Source: a virus
IMG/VR virus record: IMGVR_UViG_3300036760_000952
Location: 1-39,962 of that record
Direction: 5' to 3' (one strand)
DNA length: 39,962 nt
The notes beneath the pieces were generated by a model. The model did no database searches. It had not been told where the DNA came from and saw nothing but the letters and a program-made list of their open reading frames with translations. Made by a program: the position numbers and the translations under genes. Positions within the stretch are counted from its first letter, which is position 1; each line of letters starts with the position of its first letter. Shown here one piece after another: positions 32,123 through 38,632 of this stretch.

Positions 32123-32785
32123 TTGGCCACTAACAATGCATTAAACCTTAAATCTTCAGGAATAGCTTCCTACGATGGCGCTGGTACCTTCTCAGCTCTA
32201 GCGAATCCTCTTACGGTGGCAAACGGTGGTACTGGTGACTCATCTCTTACGGCATATGCGGTTTTATGCGGTGGTACAACAACAACAAATCCTGTGCAAA
32301 GCATCGCTAGCGTAGGATCGTCAACTCAAATCCTCACTAGCAATGGAGCTGGCGCTCTCCCCACTTTTCAATATTCTTCGCTTGGAGGATATTTTATTTA
32401 TCTCCAAACCACAACTGGTAACCCAGCAGATGGATTTAGTGTCATCATGGGGCAAGATACTGCAATAACGACTAATGGCTCTACAAATTATACAAGATAT
32501 TACATACCACGAACAGGAACCATAGTTGCTGCCTACGGAGGGATTACGGTACAGGGCACCTTAGGATCTGCAAATAACACGACTGTCTCAATAAAACTGA
32601 ATGGAACCACTACTACGAATATCAGCACCACAGTAGCTACATCAGCAACATCTAATGCTTTTAACAATACAGCATTAAGTATTGCTGTGACTGCAGGAGA
32701 TTACATTGAATTTACAGTTCTTGGTCCTACTTGGACGACTAATCCGACTACAGTAGCTTTATCAGTAACAGCATTGGTGATTTAA
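32123..32785 (+). CDS. tail-appendage protein, type B tip (copy 2, TTG start)
   Basis: A 220-residue protein with a TTG start supported by AGAGGT upstream and by the match of MATNNALNLKSSGIASYDGA with its paralogues. The module NPLTVANGGTGDSSLTAYAV and ILTSNGAGALPTFQ is nearly the same as copy 1. The tip YYIPRTGTIVAAYGGITVQG ... ITVTAGDYIEFTVLGPTW is type B but diverged. Conserved anchor with variable tip is the pattern expected of interchangeable receptor-binding parts. Confidence 0.7.
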   Translation: MATNNALNLKSSGIASYDGAGTFSALANPLTVANGGTGDSSLTAYAVLCGGTTTTNPVQSIASVGSSTQILTSNGAGALPTFQYSSLGGYFIYLQTTTGNPADGFSVIMGQDTAITTNGSTNYTRYYIPRTGTIVAAYGGITVQGTLGSANNTTVSIKLNGTTTTNISTTVATSATSNAFNNTALSIAVTAGDYIEFTVLGPTWTTNPTTVALSVTALVI

Positions 32786-32786
32786 C

Positions 32787-33470
32787 ATGGCTACAAATAA
32801 TGCGATAAACCTTAAGTCTTCAGGCATAGTAAGTTATGATGGTGCAGGTGCCTTTTCAGCTTTGGCTAATCCTCTCACAGTTGCCAATGGAGGGACAGGC
32901 GATGCTACCTTAACTGCTTATGCTGCTCTCTGCGGTGGTACTACATCCACAGGAGTAATTCAAAGCATCGCAAGCGTCGGAACTACTGGACAATTACTGA
33001 CTAGCAATGGAGCAGCAGCCTTACCTACTTTCCAGACATTGAGTACAACTGGTACAGGAAAGCTAATATTCTTTAATAAAACAGCATCAGGTAATCCAGC
33101 TGACTCACAAACTTATTTTTTAACATTTGGAATAAACACTTCATTTACAGGCATTACCGCTTCTGGGAATGCTGCCACTAGATTTTACATTCCAATAGCA
33201 GGCACTATTACAAAATGCTATGGAAATATAGGCGTTGCAGGTACTTTAGGATCAGCTCAAAACTGTACGGTAGCGATACGACTCAACAACACAACCGACA
33301 CAAATGTTACTACGACTCTGCAACTTACGGCTGTAAGCAATTTATTCAACAACACAGCACTGAGCATAGCAGTTGTTGCAGGAGATTACATTGAGGTGAA
33401 ATTTACGGGCCCAGCATGGACAACCAATCCTACCACCGTTAGAGCAGCAATATCAATTTTAATCACATGA
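32787..33470 (+). CDS. tail-appendage protein, type B tip (copy 3)
   Basis: A 227-residue protein, last of the array, starting one base after the previous stop. Anchor NLKSSGIVSYDGAGAFSALA and module VANGGTGDATLTAYAALCGG as in the other copies; tip RFYIPIAGTITKCYGNIGVA ... VVAGDYIEVKFTGPAWTT of type B. It shares more tip residues with copies 1 and 2 than with the type A genes. Confidence 0.7.
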   Translation: MATNNAINLKSSGIVSYDGAGAFSALANPLTVANGGTGDATLTAYAALCGGTTSTGVIQSIASVGTTGQLLTSNGAAALPTFQTLSTTGTGKLIFFNKTASGNPADSQTYFLTFGINTSFTGITASGNAATRFYIPIAGTITKCYGNIGVAGTLGSAQNCTVAIRLNNTTDTNVTTTLQLTAVSNLFNNTALSIAVVAGDYIEVKFTGPAWTTNPTTVRAAISILIT

Positions 33471-33476
33471 GGAAAC

Positions 33477-33806
33477 ATGACCATTAGCTTACAGCCCATA
33501 TCCGATGCAGCACAGTATATCTGGGCTAATCCAAGAAGTAGCGCAATCAAGGCAGGACAGGGCGTCGCGTCCTTAGCTGTGTCTTATGTAGCCTATACCT
33601 CAGCACGACAAATACATGGCATCCCGTTGTCCTGCAGCTGTTCGTACATTCCGAGCACCTCAAGCAACTATGTCGACATTGGCTTGAAGCTTATCGAAGT
33701 GACAGCGCTCATGATCGCAAGCGTTGCGATTGTGAAGTATGATGCGTTTGCCATGAAGACGATAGTGCCGCCATTGGATTTGGTTAAGTCGCCGCGAGCA
33801 AAGTAA
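33477..33806 (+). CDS. membrane protein, candidate holin (109 aa)
   Basis: A 109-residue protein with two hydrophobic segments (about 29-42, GVASLAVSYVAY; about 66-86, LKLIEVTALMIASVAIVKYD) separated by a Cys-bearing loop (SCSCSYIPS), and a polar C-terminus with PRAK. Size and two-span topology fit class II holins, and the gene follows the tail genes as lysis genes often do. No endolysin lies nearby, so the call is tentative. The stop overlaps the next start as TAATG. Confidence 0.5.
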   Translation: MTISLQPISDAAQYIWANPRSSAIKAGQGVASLAVSYVAYTSARQIHGIPLSCSCSYIPSTSSNYVDIGLKLIEVTALMIASVAIVKYDAFAMKTIVPPLDLVKSPRAK

Positions 33807-33901
33807 TGGAACCTCTTGACGATAGCATACCTACCGCTCTATTCTGGCTAATAATGGGTGTACTTGTAGGAGCTATCATTTTTAGAGGTATCTATGCGTA
33901 A
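33806..33901 (+). CDS. 31-residue membrane peptide
   Basis: A 31-residue ORF: acidic start MEPLDDSIPTA, one span LFWLIMGVLVGAIIF, short basic end RGIYA. TAATG coupling to the two-span membrane gene upstream and overlap with the next mini-gene make translation plausible. Possibly a partner or antagonist of the upstream candidate holin. Confidence 0.5.
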   Translation: MEPLDDSIPTALFWLIMGVLVGAIIFRGIYA

Positions 33902-33998
33902 TCCATATTTTAGCAATATAGCATTCGTTGAAAACACACTCTGGTTTGTGATAGGCTTTAACCTATCCAACCTTTTTTATCTCATTGGAGGCCTATGA
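33894..33998 (+). CDS. 34-residue membrane peptide
   Basis: A 34-residue ORF, MRNPYFSNIAFVENTLWFVI then GFNLSNLFYLIGGL, mostly hydrophobic. TTAGAGGTA lies upstream. It overlaps the previous mini-gene by 8 nt and the next gene by ATGA. Same kind of micro-membrane protein as the preceding one. Confidence 0.45.
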   Translation: MRNPYFSNIAFVENTLWFVIGFNLSNLFYLIGGL

Positions 33999-34222
33999 AA
34001 AAAGAACTGCATGCAACTATTCACAATCGTCCGCCCATCATGGAGACAAGCAATGAGCATAACCTCAATGCCCCTCCTCATGAAACAACCTGTTATACCG
34101 ATGCAGACATCGTGTGGGATAGCAACTTTCCGCGCGGTCTGGAAGTTGTTGAACATGGCCCTTGGTTCTATCAGGAAGACAAACATGCTCTCAATCCAAC
34201 TATGGGTCATGTGAAAGGATGA
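33995..34222 (+). CDS. hypothetical protein (75 aa)
   Basis: A 75-residue soluble protein (MKKELHATIHNRPPIMETSN) with GGAGG upstream. It ends in a conserved-looking stretch VWDSNFPRGLEVVEHGPWFY. Coupled by ATGA to genes on both sides. No family recognised. It marks the end of the membrane cluster. Confidence 0.6.
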   Translation: MKKELHATIHNRPPIMETSNEHNLNAPPHETTCYTDADIVWDSNFPRGLEVVEHGPWFYQEDKHALNPTMGHVKG

Positions 34223-34482
34223 GTTTTGATAGGGAAAAGTTTTTGCTATGGTTTAGTAAATATAGAGATAACACTCCATTTGATTGGTTTGCTGATAAAA
34301 AGCGTCCAAAACAGGATGAAGTCATTTTTAGAAGGTATGGAGACATGGTTAACTACAGAAGCGAAACAAAGCCACACGACAAGCATGTGGCTGAGACTCT
34401 TAAGCCGAAGGTGATTGGGCAGAAACAGCCTTCGAAGGAGAAGGTTTTGAAACAGGTGGAGAAGTCTCGTCACAAGAAGTAA
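34219..34482 (+). CDS. hypothetical protein (87 aa)
   Basis: An 87-residue protein. I choose the ATG at 34219 (MSFDREKFLLWFSKYRDN), which overlaps the previous stop, over a longer in-frame start at 34162. The basic Lys-rich end (QKQPSKEKVLKQVEKSRHKK) overlaps the convergent minus-strand gene by 83 nt. No motif recognised; it may be the last late gene. Confidence 0.55.
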   Translation: MSFDREKFLLWFSKYRDNTPFDWFADKKRPKQDEVIFRRYGDMVNYRSETKPHDKHVAETLKPKVIGQKQPSKEKVLKQVEKSRHKK

Positions 34483-34669
34483 GTCCAAGAACCTCTTCAA
34501 GTTTCTTGTACACATTCTCGTGCCAGAGCACAAATTCGCCTATCTCAATGCGCTCAATCAAATATGTAGGTTGGCCTAGCTTTGAGGCAATCGCCCCTTT
34601 AGGCACCTTCATAGCCTCGCGCGCCTTACGGCATTTAATTCCGTATGACCTGCGTTGTTGTGGTGTCAT
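34400..34669 (-). CDS. small HTH protein, XRE-like (89 aa)
   Basis: An 89-residue protein with an N-terminal helix-turn-helix: QQRRSYGIKCRKAREAMKVP, GAIASKLGQPTYLIERIEIG, then HENVYKKLEEVLGL. This is the XRE layout with LIERIEIGE at the usual place of the recognition-helix end. The C-terminal 25 residues are Ser/Pro-rich and fall in the overlap with the convergent gene. Start taken at 34669 (ATG); a GTG at 34684 is an alternative. It is the last gene of the minus-strand control operon. Confidence 0.65.
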   Translation of the reverse strand: MTPQQRRSYGIKCRKAREAMKVPKGAIASKLGQPTYLIERIEIGEFVLWHENVYKKLEEVLGLTSCDETSPPVSKPSPSKAVSAQSPSA

Positions 34670-34671
34670 CG

Positions 34672-34986
34672 TTAAAATGGGCACTCCTCATCCTGAGCCG
34701 TCGCTGCAGGAGTTTCCTTACCAACGGTGTAGTTCTTCGCATCGAGTAAAACCATGATAGCTTTTTCCATGCGTTCCTTCTTTTCTTTCTCCATGACAAC
34801 ATAGGCATAATACGCAGGCTTCCCATCCGAACCATCAAACTTAAGTGATGGAAAGCTTATCCAGCGCTTATCGCTTTTGGCAAAGAGTGTGATCTTACGA
34901 AAAGTCACGCCCCATTCTTCGATGGTAAGATCGAACGATGCTACCAGCATACCTCGGTCAATTGATTTGTAGTTTTCAATCTTCAT
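34672..34986 (-). CDS. SSB-like / SpoVG-like single-strand DNA-binding protein
   Basis: A 104-residue protein starting MKIENYKSIDRGMLVASFDL. The beta-rich body (WGVTFRKITLFAKSDKRWIS, FPSLKFDGSD, AYYAYVVMEKE) matches a small phage family that resembles SpoVG-type nucleic-acid binders. The last residues, DEECPF, match the acidic-Pro-Phe tip of bacterial SSB (DDDIPF), which binds partner proteins such as RecO, PriA and exonuclease I. Both together point to a phage SSB, beside RusA and upstream of the nuclease/ERF genes. I chose the ATG at 34986; upstream bases belong to the preceding mini-gene. Confidence 0.75.
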   Translation of the reverse strand: MKIENYKSIDRGMLVASFDLTIEEWGVTFRKITLFAKSDKRWISFPSLKFDGSDGKPAYYAYVVMEKEKKERMEKAIMVLLDAKNYTVGKETPAATAQDEECPF

Positions 34987-34987
34987 G

Positions 34988-35122
34988 CTATTTCTTCTTT
35001 TTAGATTTTCCAGCCTTGGACATTGCAATGGCGACCGCCTGCTTCTGTGGCTTACCTGCAGCGACTTCCGTCTTAATATTTGACGAAATTACTTTCTTGC
35101 TCGAACCTTTTTTTAATGGCAT
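34988..35122 (-). CDS. small Lys-rich protein (44 aa), KKGSSKK type
   Basis: A 44-residue protein, [20 protein letters not shown] then [20 protein letters not shown] and a Lys-rich end. This is a widespread small phage protein pattern (P-L-K-x-G-x-S ... P-x-K-Q-A-V-A-I-A) of unknown function, probably nucleic-acid binding. GAGGAAAT precedes the start, which overlaps the RusA end; the stop is 1 nt before the next ATG. Confidence 0.75.
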   Translation of the reverse strand: MPLKKGSSKKVISSNIKTEVAAGKPQKQAVAIAMSKAGKSKKKK

Positions 35123-35520
35123 ATTTCCTCTATGGTTAGGATTTTAACAACGATTTTTGGTGTTTCATGGTAGCGCTTATGCATCGCAAGATCAATTATT
35201 TGTGCATCATCTTTGTAATATACCATCTTCATGGCATTGGTAACGACATAAGCGAGATTGTCGACATCAGGTCGGACATGTGGAAAGAGCTGACCGGCTA
35301 GCATGAGCCTAGATTTGACTTTAGACACGCCTTTAGGCACAGGCAAGTAAAACATCAGATCCACACTCAAAGGGCCTTCCAGAAGAGATTTAGGTGCATA
35401 GGACCTCATCTGCCAGATAAGCGCGTCTTTGTATTCGCGTGATGGGTCGTAGAATGTACCTCTTCCGTATTGAGTCTGTTTCTGGCTTTTAGGCAATGTG
35501 TGAAGCTCGAATAAAATCAT
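35113..35520 (-). CDS. rusA: RusA-family Holliday junction resolvase
   Basis: A 135-residue protein with the RusA signature. [15 protein letters not shown] (83-97) carries two catalytic Asp (85, 87) and [11 protein letters not shown] (101-111) carries the third, as D70, D72 and D91 in the E. coli enzyme. It cuts four-way junctions made in recombination or replication before packaging. Its start codon and ribosome site lie in the right arm of a 13-bp inverted repeat (35519-35550), so expression may be held back. Its end overlaps the KKGSSKK gene. Confidence 0.9.
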   Translation of the reverse strand: MILFELHTLPKSQKQTQYGRGTFYDPSREYKDALIWQMRSYAPKSLLEGPLSVDLMFYLPVPKGVSKVKSRLMLAGQLFPHVRPDVDNLAYVVTNAMKMVYYKDDAQIIDLAMHKRYHETPKIVVKILTIEEICH

Positions 35521-35550
35521 TTGTACACTCTGAATCCAGAGTGTACAAAT
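35519..35550 (-). promoter_or_regulatory. perfect 13-bp inverted repeat at the rusA start
   Basis: On the plus strand ATTTGTACACTCT (35519-35531) and AGAGTGTACAAAT (35538-35550) flank a 6-base loop. In the minus-strand mRNA the second arm contains the weak AGAG ribosome site and the first two bases of the rusA ATG. It could be a translation-blocking hairpin, an attenuator, or an operator for a dimeric regulator. No T run follows, so not a standard terminator. Confidence 0.7.
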
Positions 35551-35556
35551 TACTTG

Positions 35557-36285
35557 CTATTCGTCAATATTTAATTTATAGGAATTTTTGAAGTTGTAGA
35601 CAGCGAGCAAATTTTCTAGCCATCTGTCGCTTGTAGGCTGATGCTTAATCTTGTGCCATTGGATGTTTACTTTTTTCTTAAACAAATCCCACATAGCTCC
35701 GTGATCGTACATTTTGCGAAAGGCCGAGCAAAATTGCGCGTTATTAAACATAGCCTTAGGCTCGATATCGAAAGTCAATAAATGACCTCGCACGTCAAGA
35801 TAGCTCTCAACAACTTTTCTTTCCTGAGGAATGTCTTTAATCTCATAGGTTCCCGCGCGAATTTTCTTAATAGCGATATGTGTAATACCACTCACAAGAT
35901 ACACTGCAGCCTTAAGAGATATGCCACACAAATGCATCACCTCTTGAAGGAACCGATAGCTTGGGGTGTTATTTTTCTTCACATAAAACTCTAACCCTTC
36001 TCGGCTCGTGCATTTTTTCTGCGCCCAATTCGCCTGCAAAATATGTTCGTCCGTACATTCATCAACCACATAATAAATCGGCACCTTGAGTCTCTTTGCC
36101 ACCTCAAATCGATGCTGGCCAGAAATGATCTCAAAATCCTCATTCACAAGTATCGGATGGCAATGCAACTTATTCTCTTTCTTGATGCATTCCATCAAAT
36201 TTATGACATGCTTTTCCTCAATGTCCCTGTTGAGATAGTGTTTCTTAAACTTAATATAATCTGTCGACTCCCTAATAACTCGCAT
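35557..36285 (-). CDS. ParB-like nuclease-domain protein
   Basis: A 242-residue protein. The start at 36285 (MRVIRESTDYIKFK) has a perfect AAGGAGG; longer ORF forms run into the preceding gene. Residues about 15-80 have the ParB/Srx-fold pattern: helix LMECIKKEN, strand CHPILVNEDFEIISGQHRFE (the GQHR motif, at about 58-61, is the nucleotide-binding box), then VAKRLKVPIYYVV. A long helical C-terminus follows. ParB-like proteins bind CTP and DNA; phage versions often regulate transcription or replication. No ParA partner is seen, so partitioning is not implied. Confidence 0.8.
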   Translation of the reverse strand: MRVIRESTDYIKFKKHYLNRDIEEKHVINLMECIKKENKLHCHPILVNEDFEIISGQHRFEVAKRLKVPIYYVVDECTDEHILQANWAQKKCTSREGLEFYVKKNNTPSYRFLQEVMHLCGISLKAAVYLVSGITHIAIKKIRAGTYEIKDIPQERKVVESYLDVRGHLLTFDIEPKAMFNNAQFCSAFRKMYDHGAMWDLFKKKVNIQWHKIKHQPTSDRWLENLLAVYNFKNSYKLNIDE

Positions 36286-36286
36286 C

Positions 36287-36754
36287 TTAAGCCTCCTTAG
36301 CTTGTGCCTGTTGTTCCATGCGCTCTTTAAACTCCATAACATCCTTAATATCAAGTATATAGTAATACCCTTTCTGCACATACTTGATGTGTCCATTATT
36401 CAGGTAATACATAAACTTGTTCTTGGTCCATCCTAAGATCTTGGTCGCTTGCGCGGTGGATATCTCACCCTTCTCTTGGTTATACATAAGCTTTCCATTC
36501 CATCTCTGGAATGTCTTATCATTAAGCTTCGAGCGCCATTCCTCAACCCATTCCCAGGTCGTAAACAACTTGTAGTTACTCTGTGCAGGATGTTTCTTCT
36601 CAACCATCACTTTGGTATGCGCAAGCTTCCCTTCACGGATTGCCTTGTAAATAGCCTGTATGCCAATATTAATCTTTCGGCTTACTTGACTTACACTTAC
36701 GAGCTTGCTTTGCTCTGCAGTACTCAGCCCAATCACTTTCTTTGATGTCTCCAT
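36287..36754 (-). CDS. double HTH DNA-binding protein (155 aa)
   Basis: A 155-residue protein with two excisionase/MerR-like elements: LVSVSQVSRKINIGIQAIYK (about 18-37) plus AIREGKL, and EISTAQATKILGWTKNKFMY (about 97-116) plus a wing (GHIKYVQKGYYYI). Such pairs appear in phage regulators of early genes. GAGG lies 9 nt before the ATG. The start overlaps the end of the XRE gene by 86 nt, a long overlap that ties the two expressions together. One base separates its stop from the ParB-like start. Confidence 0.7.
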   Translation of the reverse strand: METSKKVIGLSTAEQSKLVSVSQVSRKINIGIQAIYKAIREGKLAHTKVMVEKKHPAQSNYKLFTTWEWVEEWRSKLNDKTFQRWNGKLMYNQEKGEISTAQATKILGWTKNKFMYYLNNGHIKYVQKGYYYILDIKDVMEFKERMEQQAQAKEA

Positions 36755-36902
36755 TCGTTATGTCCTCTAAATGTTTTACATATATTCTAGACGGTCTAGC
36801 GCCCGCTTTCCAATTGTGCACGCTGAATACGCTTACGCCTGCAAACGATGCAAACTCCACTGCATTCATCTTGTTTTTTCTCATATACTCATCAAGATTC
36901 AT
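36669..36902 (-). CDS. XRE/Cro-like repressor (77 aa)
   Basis: A 77-residue protein with a single helix-turn-helix: LDEYMRKNKMNAVEFASFAG, VSVFSVHNWKAG (recognition helix), ARPSRIYVKHLEDITNGDI. Layout and size match Cro-like phage repressors. GAGGGAG precedes the ATG. It is the first gene of the minus-strand control operon. Its promoter carries the TCAGTCTGA palindrome in the spacer, and the divergent nuclease gene begins 78 bp away. It is therefore the best candidate for the protein that binds the palindromes across the genome. Confidence 0.75.
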   Translation of the reverse strand: MNLDEYMRKNKMNAVEFASFAGVSVFSVHNWKAGARPSRIYVKHLEDITNGDIKESDWAEYCRAKQARKCKSSKPKD

Positions 36903-36920
36903 ACTCCCTCGCTTGTATTT

Positions 36921-36958
36921 TCAGATTGATATTATTCAGTCTGATATATTATCGTCAA
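36921..36958. promoter_or_regulatory. divergent early promoter with two operator copies (D1, D2)
   Basis: On the minus strand TTGACG (36958-36953), an 18-base spacer and TAATAT (36934-36929) form a good promoter for the XRE gene. Palindrome TCAGTCTGA (36936-36944, D2) lies in the spacer and a variant TCAGATTGA (36921-36929, D1) lies near the start point, 15 bases apart. On the plus strand TTGATA (36926-36931) and TATTAT (36947-36952) could serve the nuclease gene at 36981. Consistent with autoregulation. Confidence 0.6.
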
Positions 36959-36980
36959 GCTGTAAAACAAAGGAACGCAT

Positions 36981-37592
36981 ATGGAACCCGTACGAGTTAG
37001 CACTATTTTATCAAGACTTCAAGACTTCGGTCACATTGACCCAGATGTGCTTAAGAACAAATGTGAGATCGGAACTGATGTCCACACAGCCATCAAGGCA
37101 CATGTAGACAAAGACTACTTTCCGATGGATGAGGATCGCAGAATTTGCTATTTCGAAAGCTATAAACTCTGGGCCAATAAAGCCCTTCCCATGTACGAAA
37201 TAATGGAGACCCGCTTCAAATGTCCTGAGCTAAATTTATCAGGTCAAATTGATGCCGTGCTATTCGAAAGTGTAGCTTTTGGTCTCAAGCTTATTGACTT
37301 CAAAACCTCTGCTAAGGAATCTTTTTCACGTGATGGCATGAGCATATGGAAGATGCAAGCCCATATGTATGGCTATCTACTTAAGCAGAATGGCATTACG
37401 GTCAATTCCCGTATGGAATGGATACAGCTCAGGACCAAGCGTGTCAAGCATGAGTTCCTTGGCTATGACATGATAGTCGGAGCGCCTCCTAAAATCTTTG
37501 TCTATGAATACGATCCAATCGTAATGGAAAGATGCATAGATGAGGTACATAAGTACTGGGATGAGAGAAATAATGCGAAATGCTTTGATTAG
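36981..37592 (+). CDS. PD-(D/E)XK nuclease (RecB/exonuclease-like)
   Basis: A 203-residue nuclease. The core motifs are in order: GTDVHTAI (His 35), an acidic residue in MYEIMETRF (about 73-76), GQIDAVL (Asp 91), LIDFKTS (Asp 106, Lys 108) and the MQAHMYGYLL helix with Gln 126. This is the RecB/Cas4-like arrangement typical of phage exonucleases that make 3' single strands for an annealase; the ERF gene lies downstream. AAAGGAACG precedes the ATG. First gene of the plus-strand early operon, opposite the repressor. Confidence 0.88.
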   Translation: MEPVRVSTILSRLQDFGHIDPDVLKNKCEIGTDVHTAIKAHVDKDYFPMDEDRRICYFESYKLWANKALPMYEIMETRFKCPELNLSGQIDAVLFESVAFGLKLIDFKTSAKESFSRDGMSIWKMQAHMYGYLLKQNGITVNSRMEWIQLRTKRVKHEFLGYDMIVGAPPKIFVYEYDPIVMERCIDEVHKYWDERNNAKCFD

Positions 37593-37613
37593 AATTCAGA
37601 CTGAATATACAAT
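37585..37613 (+). promoter_or_regulatory. promoter with palindrome copy E
   Basis: TTGATT (37585-37590) and TACAAT (37608-37613) are 17 bases apart, and TCAGACTGA (37596-37604) fills the spacer. The gene starts at 37632 with AAGGAG. This is the same placement as at the repressor promoter, so a bound protein would block polymerase. Confidence 0.55.
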
Positions 37614-37631
37614 AACAAGAAAGGAGACACC

Positions 37632-37856
37632 ATGGCAGCTTTTTACAAATGTAAGGGAACGGTAGATCCTAATTTAGCGCACCCTAGTTTGATTTACGTG
37701 AATCTAGAACAAATCGTAAAATTTAGCATATCGAAAGATCTAGAAGCTGAGATAAATCCTTGGCGCATAAAATGCTGGGATGTATGTAATGGACAAACAG
37801 TAATAGATGAAGGATTCGCTTCAGAAGAAGATGCGGTGAAACATTTAATGAGCTGA
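37632..37856 (+). CDS. hypothetical protein (74 aa)
   Basis: A 74-residue protein (MAAFYKCKGTVDPNLAHPSL) with a strong GAAAGGAGA ribosome site. It has an alternating beta-strand pattern ending in DEGFASEEDAVKHLM. It lies between the nuclease and ERF genes and has its own promoter. No family recognised. Confidence 0.65.
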   Translation: MAAFYKCKGTVDPNLAHPSLIYVNLEQIVKFSISKDLEAEINPWRIKCWDVCNGQTVIDEGFASEEDAVKHLMS

Positions 37857-37863
37857 GAAAACT

Positions 37864-37888
37864 CCCCCTGAGTAGGACGCTCAGGGGG
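37864..37888 (+). other. 9-bp GC-rich hairpin
   Basis: CCCCCTGAG and CTCAGGGGG form a perfect 9-bp stem with a 7-base loop just after the 74-residue gene. No T run follows, so it is not a normal terminator; it may stabilise an mRNA end or partly stop transcription. The CCTGAGGGGG motif recurs at 39149-39158 in another hairpin. Confidence 0.55.
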
Positions 37889-37934
37889 CGAACGCTAGAA
37901 ACAAAATTAACACTATTTTAAATAAGGAGTACAG

Positions 37935-38618
37935 ATGTACACGAACGAAGGTAAGGGATGTATGAATGAAATGCAATCAGAAACAATCAACGAATTGGCT
38001 ACTGCCTTAGCCAAAGCTCAGGGTGAAATTGAAGGCGCGATCAAGGACAGCAACAACCCCTACTTCAAAAGCAAATACGCAGATTTTCATGCAGTACGAG
38101 ATTCATGCAGAGATGCCCTCTGTAAGCACGGACTAAGCTTCGTGCAGCCTACACAGGTCATCAATGAAAAACTCTGCCTGATCACGATTCTGATGCATTC
38201 CAGTGGCCAATGGATCAAAGGCATCATGCCAGTTCCTGCAGGTAAGGGTGACGTACAGTCTTTGGGTAGTTCACTAACCTACTGCAGGAGATACTCTTTG
38301 AGTTCGATGGTGGGGGTAAGTACCTTCGATGACGATGGCGAGGATTCTATGAAAGAGCATCGCAAGCCGAAGAAGGAAGAGGAGGATTTTTTGCTGCCTG
38401 AAAATCCTAACCAATTTGACCTGATCAAATCCTTCCAAGAAAAAGGTGTCAAGCTCAAGCAGGTTACTCAGGTATGCCACTTCGTCACTTACAGCGCGGA
38501 TAAATTCAAGAAGACTCAGGAAGAGGTAATGGTCAGTGCGATGCAATCGGAGGCAAATATGAAGCGATTCGTCGAAAGCTACGAGAAATGGCTGACTGAT
38601 AACGGCCTAAACACTTAA
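37935..38618 (+). CDS. erf: ERF-family single-strand annealing protein
   Basis: A 227-residue protein. The ERF core (about 20-140) shows the pattern LATALAKAQGEIEGAIKDSN, NPYFKSKYADFHAVRDSCRD, LCKHGLSFVQPT, then GSSLTYCRRYSLSSMVGVST and the acidic DDDGEDS. The family, known from P22 Erf, anneals complementary strands during genome circularisation and repair. Start at 37935 with AAGGAG; an internal ATG at 37962 is a possible alternative. The C-terminal ~80 residues form a helical partner domain. Works with the nuclease upstream and probably the SSB-like protein. Confidence 0.88.
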   Translation: MYTNEGKGCMNEMQSETINELATALAKAQGEIEGAIKDSNNPYFKSKYADFHAVRDSCRDALCKHGLSFVQPTQVINEKLCLITILMHSSGQWIKGIMPVPAGKGDVQSLGSSLTYCRRYSLSSMVGVSTFDDDGEDSMKEHRKPKKEEEDFLLPENPNQFDLIKSFQEKGVKLKQVTQVCHFVTYSADKFKKTQEEVMVSAMQSEANMKRFVESYEKWLTDNGLNT

Positions 38619-38632
38619 CAACGGGGAAAGAA

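Noticed and set aside
35557-36285. A plasmid partition system based on the ParB-like gene
   Set aside because: No ParA-type ATPase and no centromere-like iterons are visible; phage ParB-like proteins often serve other roles.
37864-37888. The GC-rich hairpin as a terminator
   Set aside because: No T run follows the stem; kept only as a hairpin.
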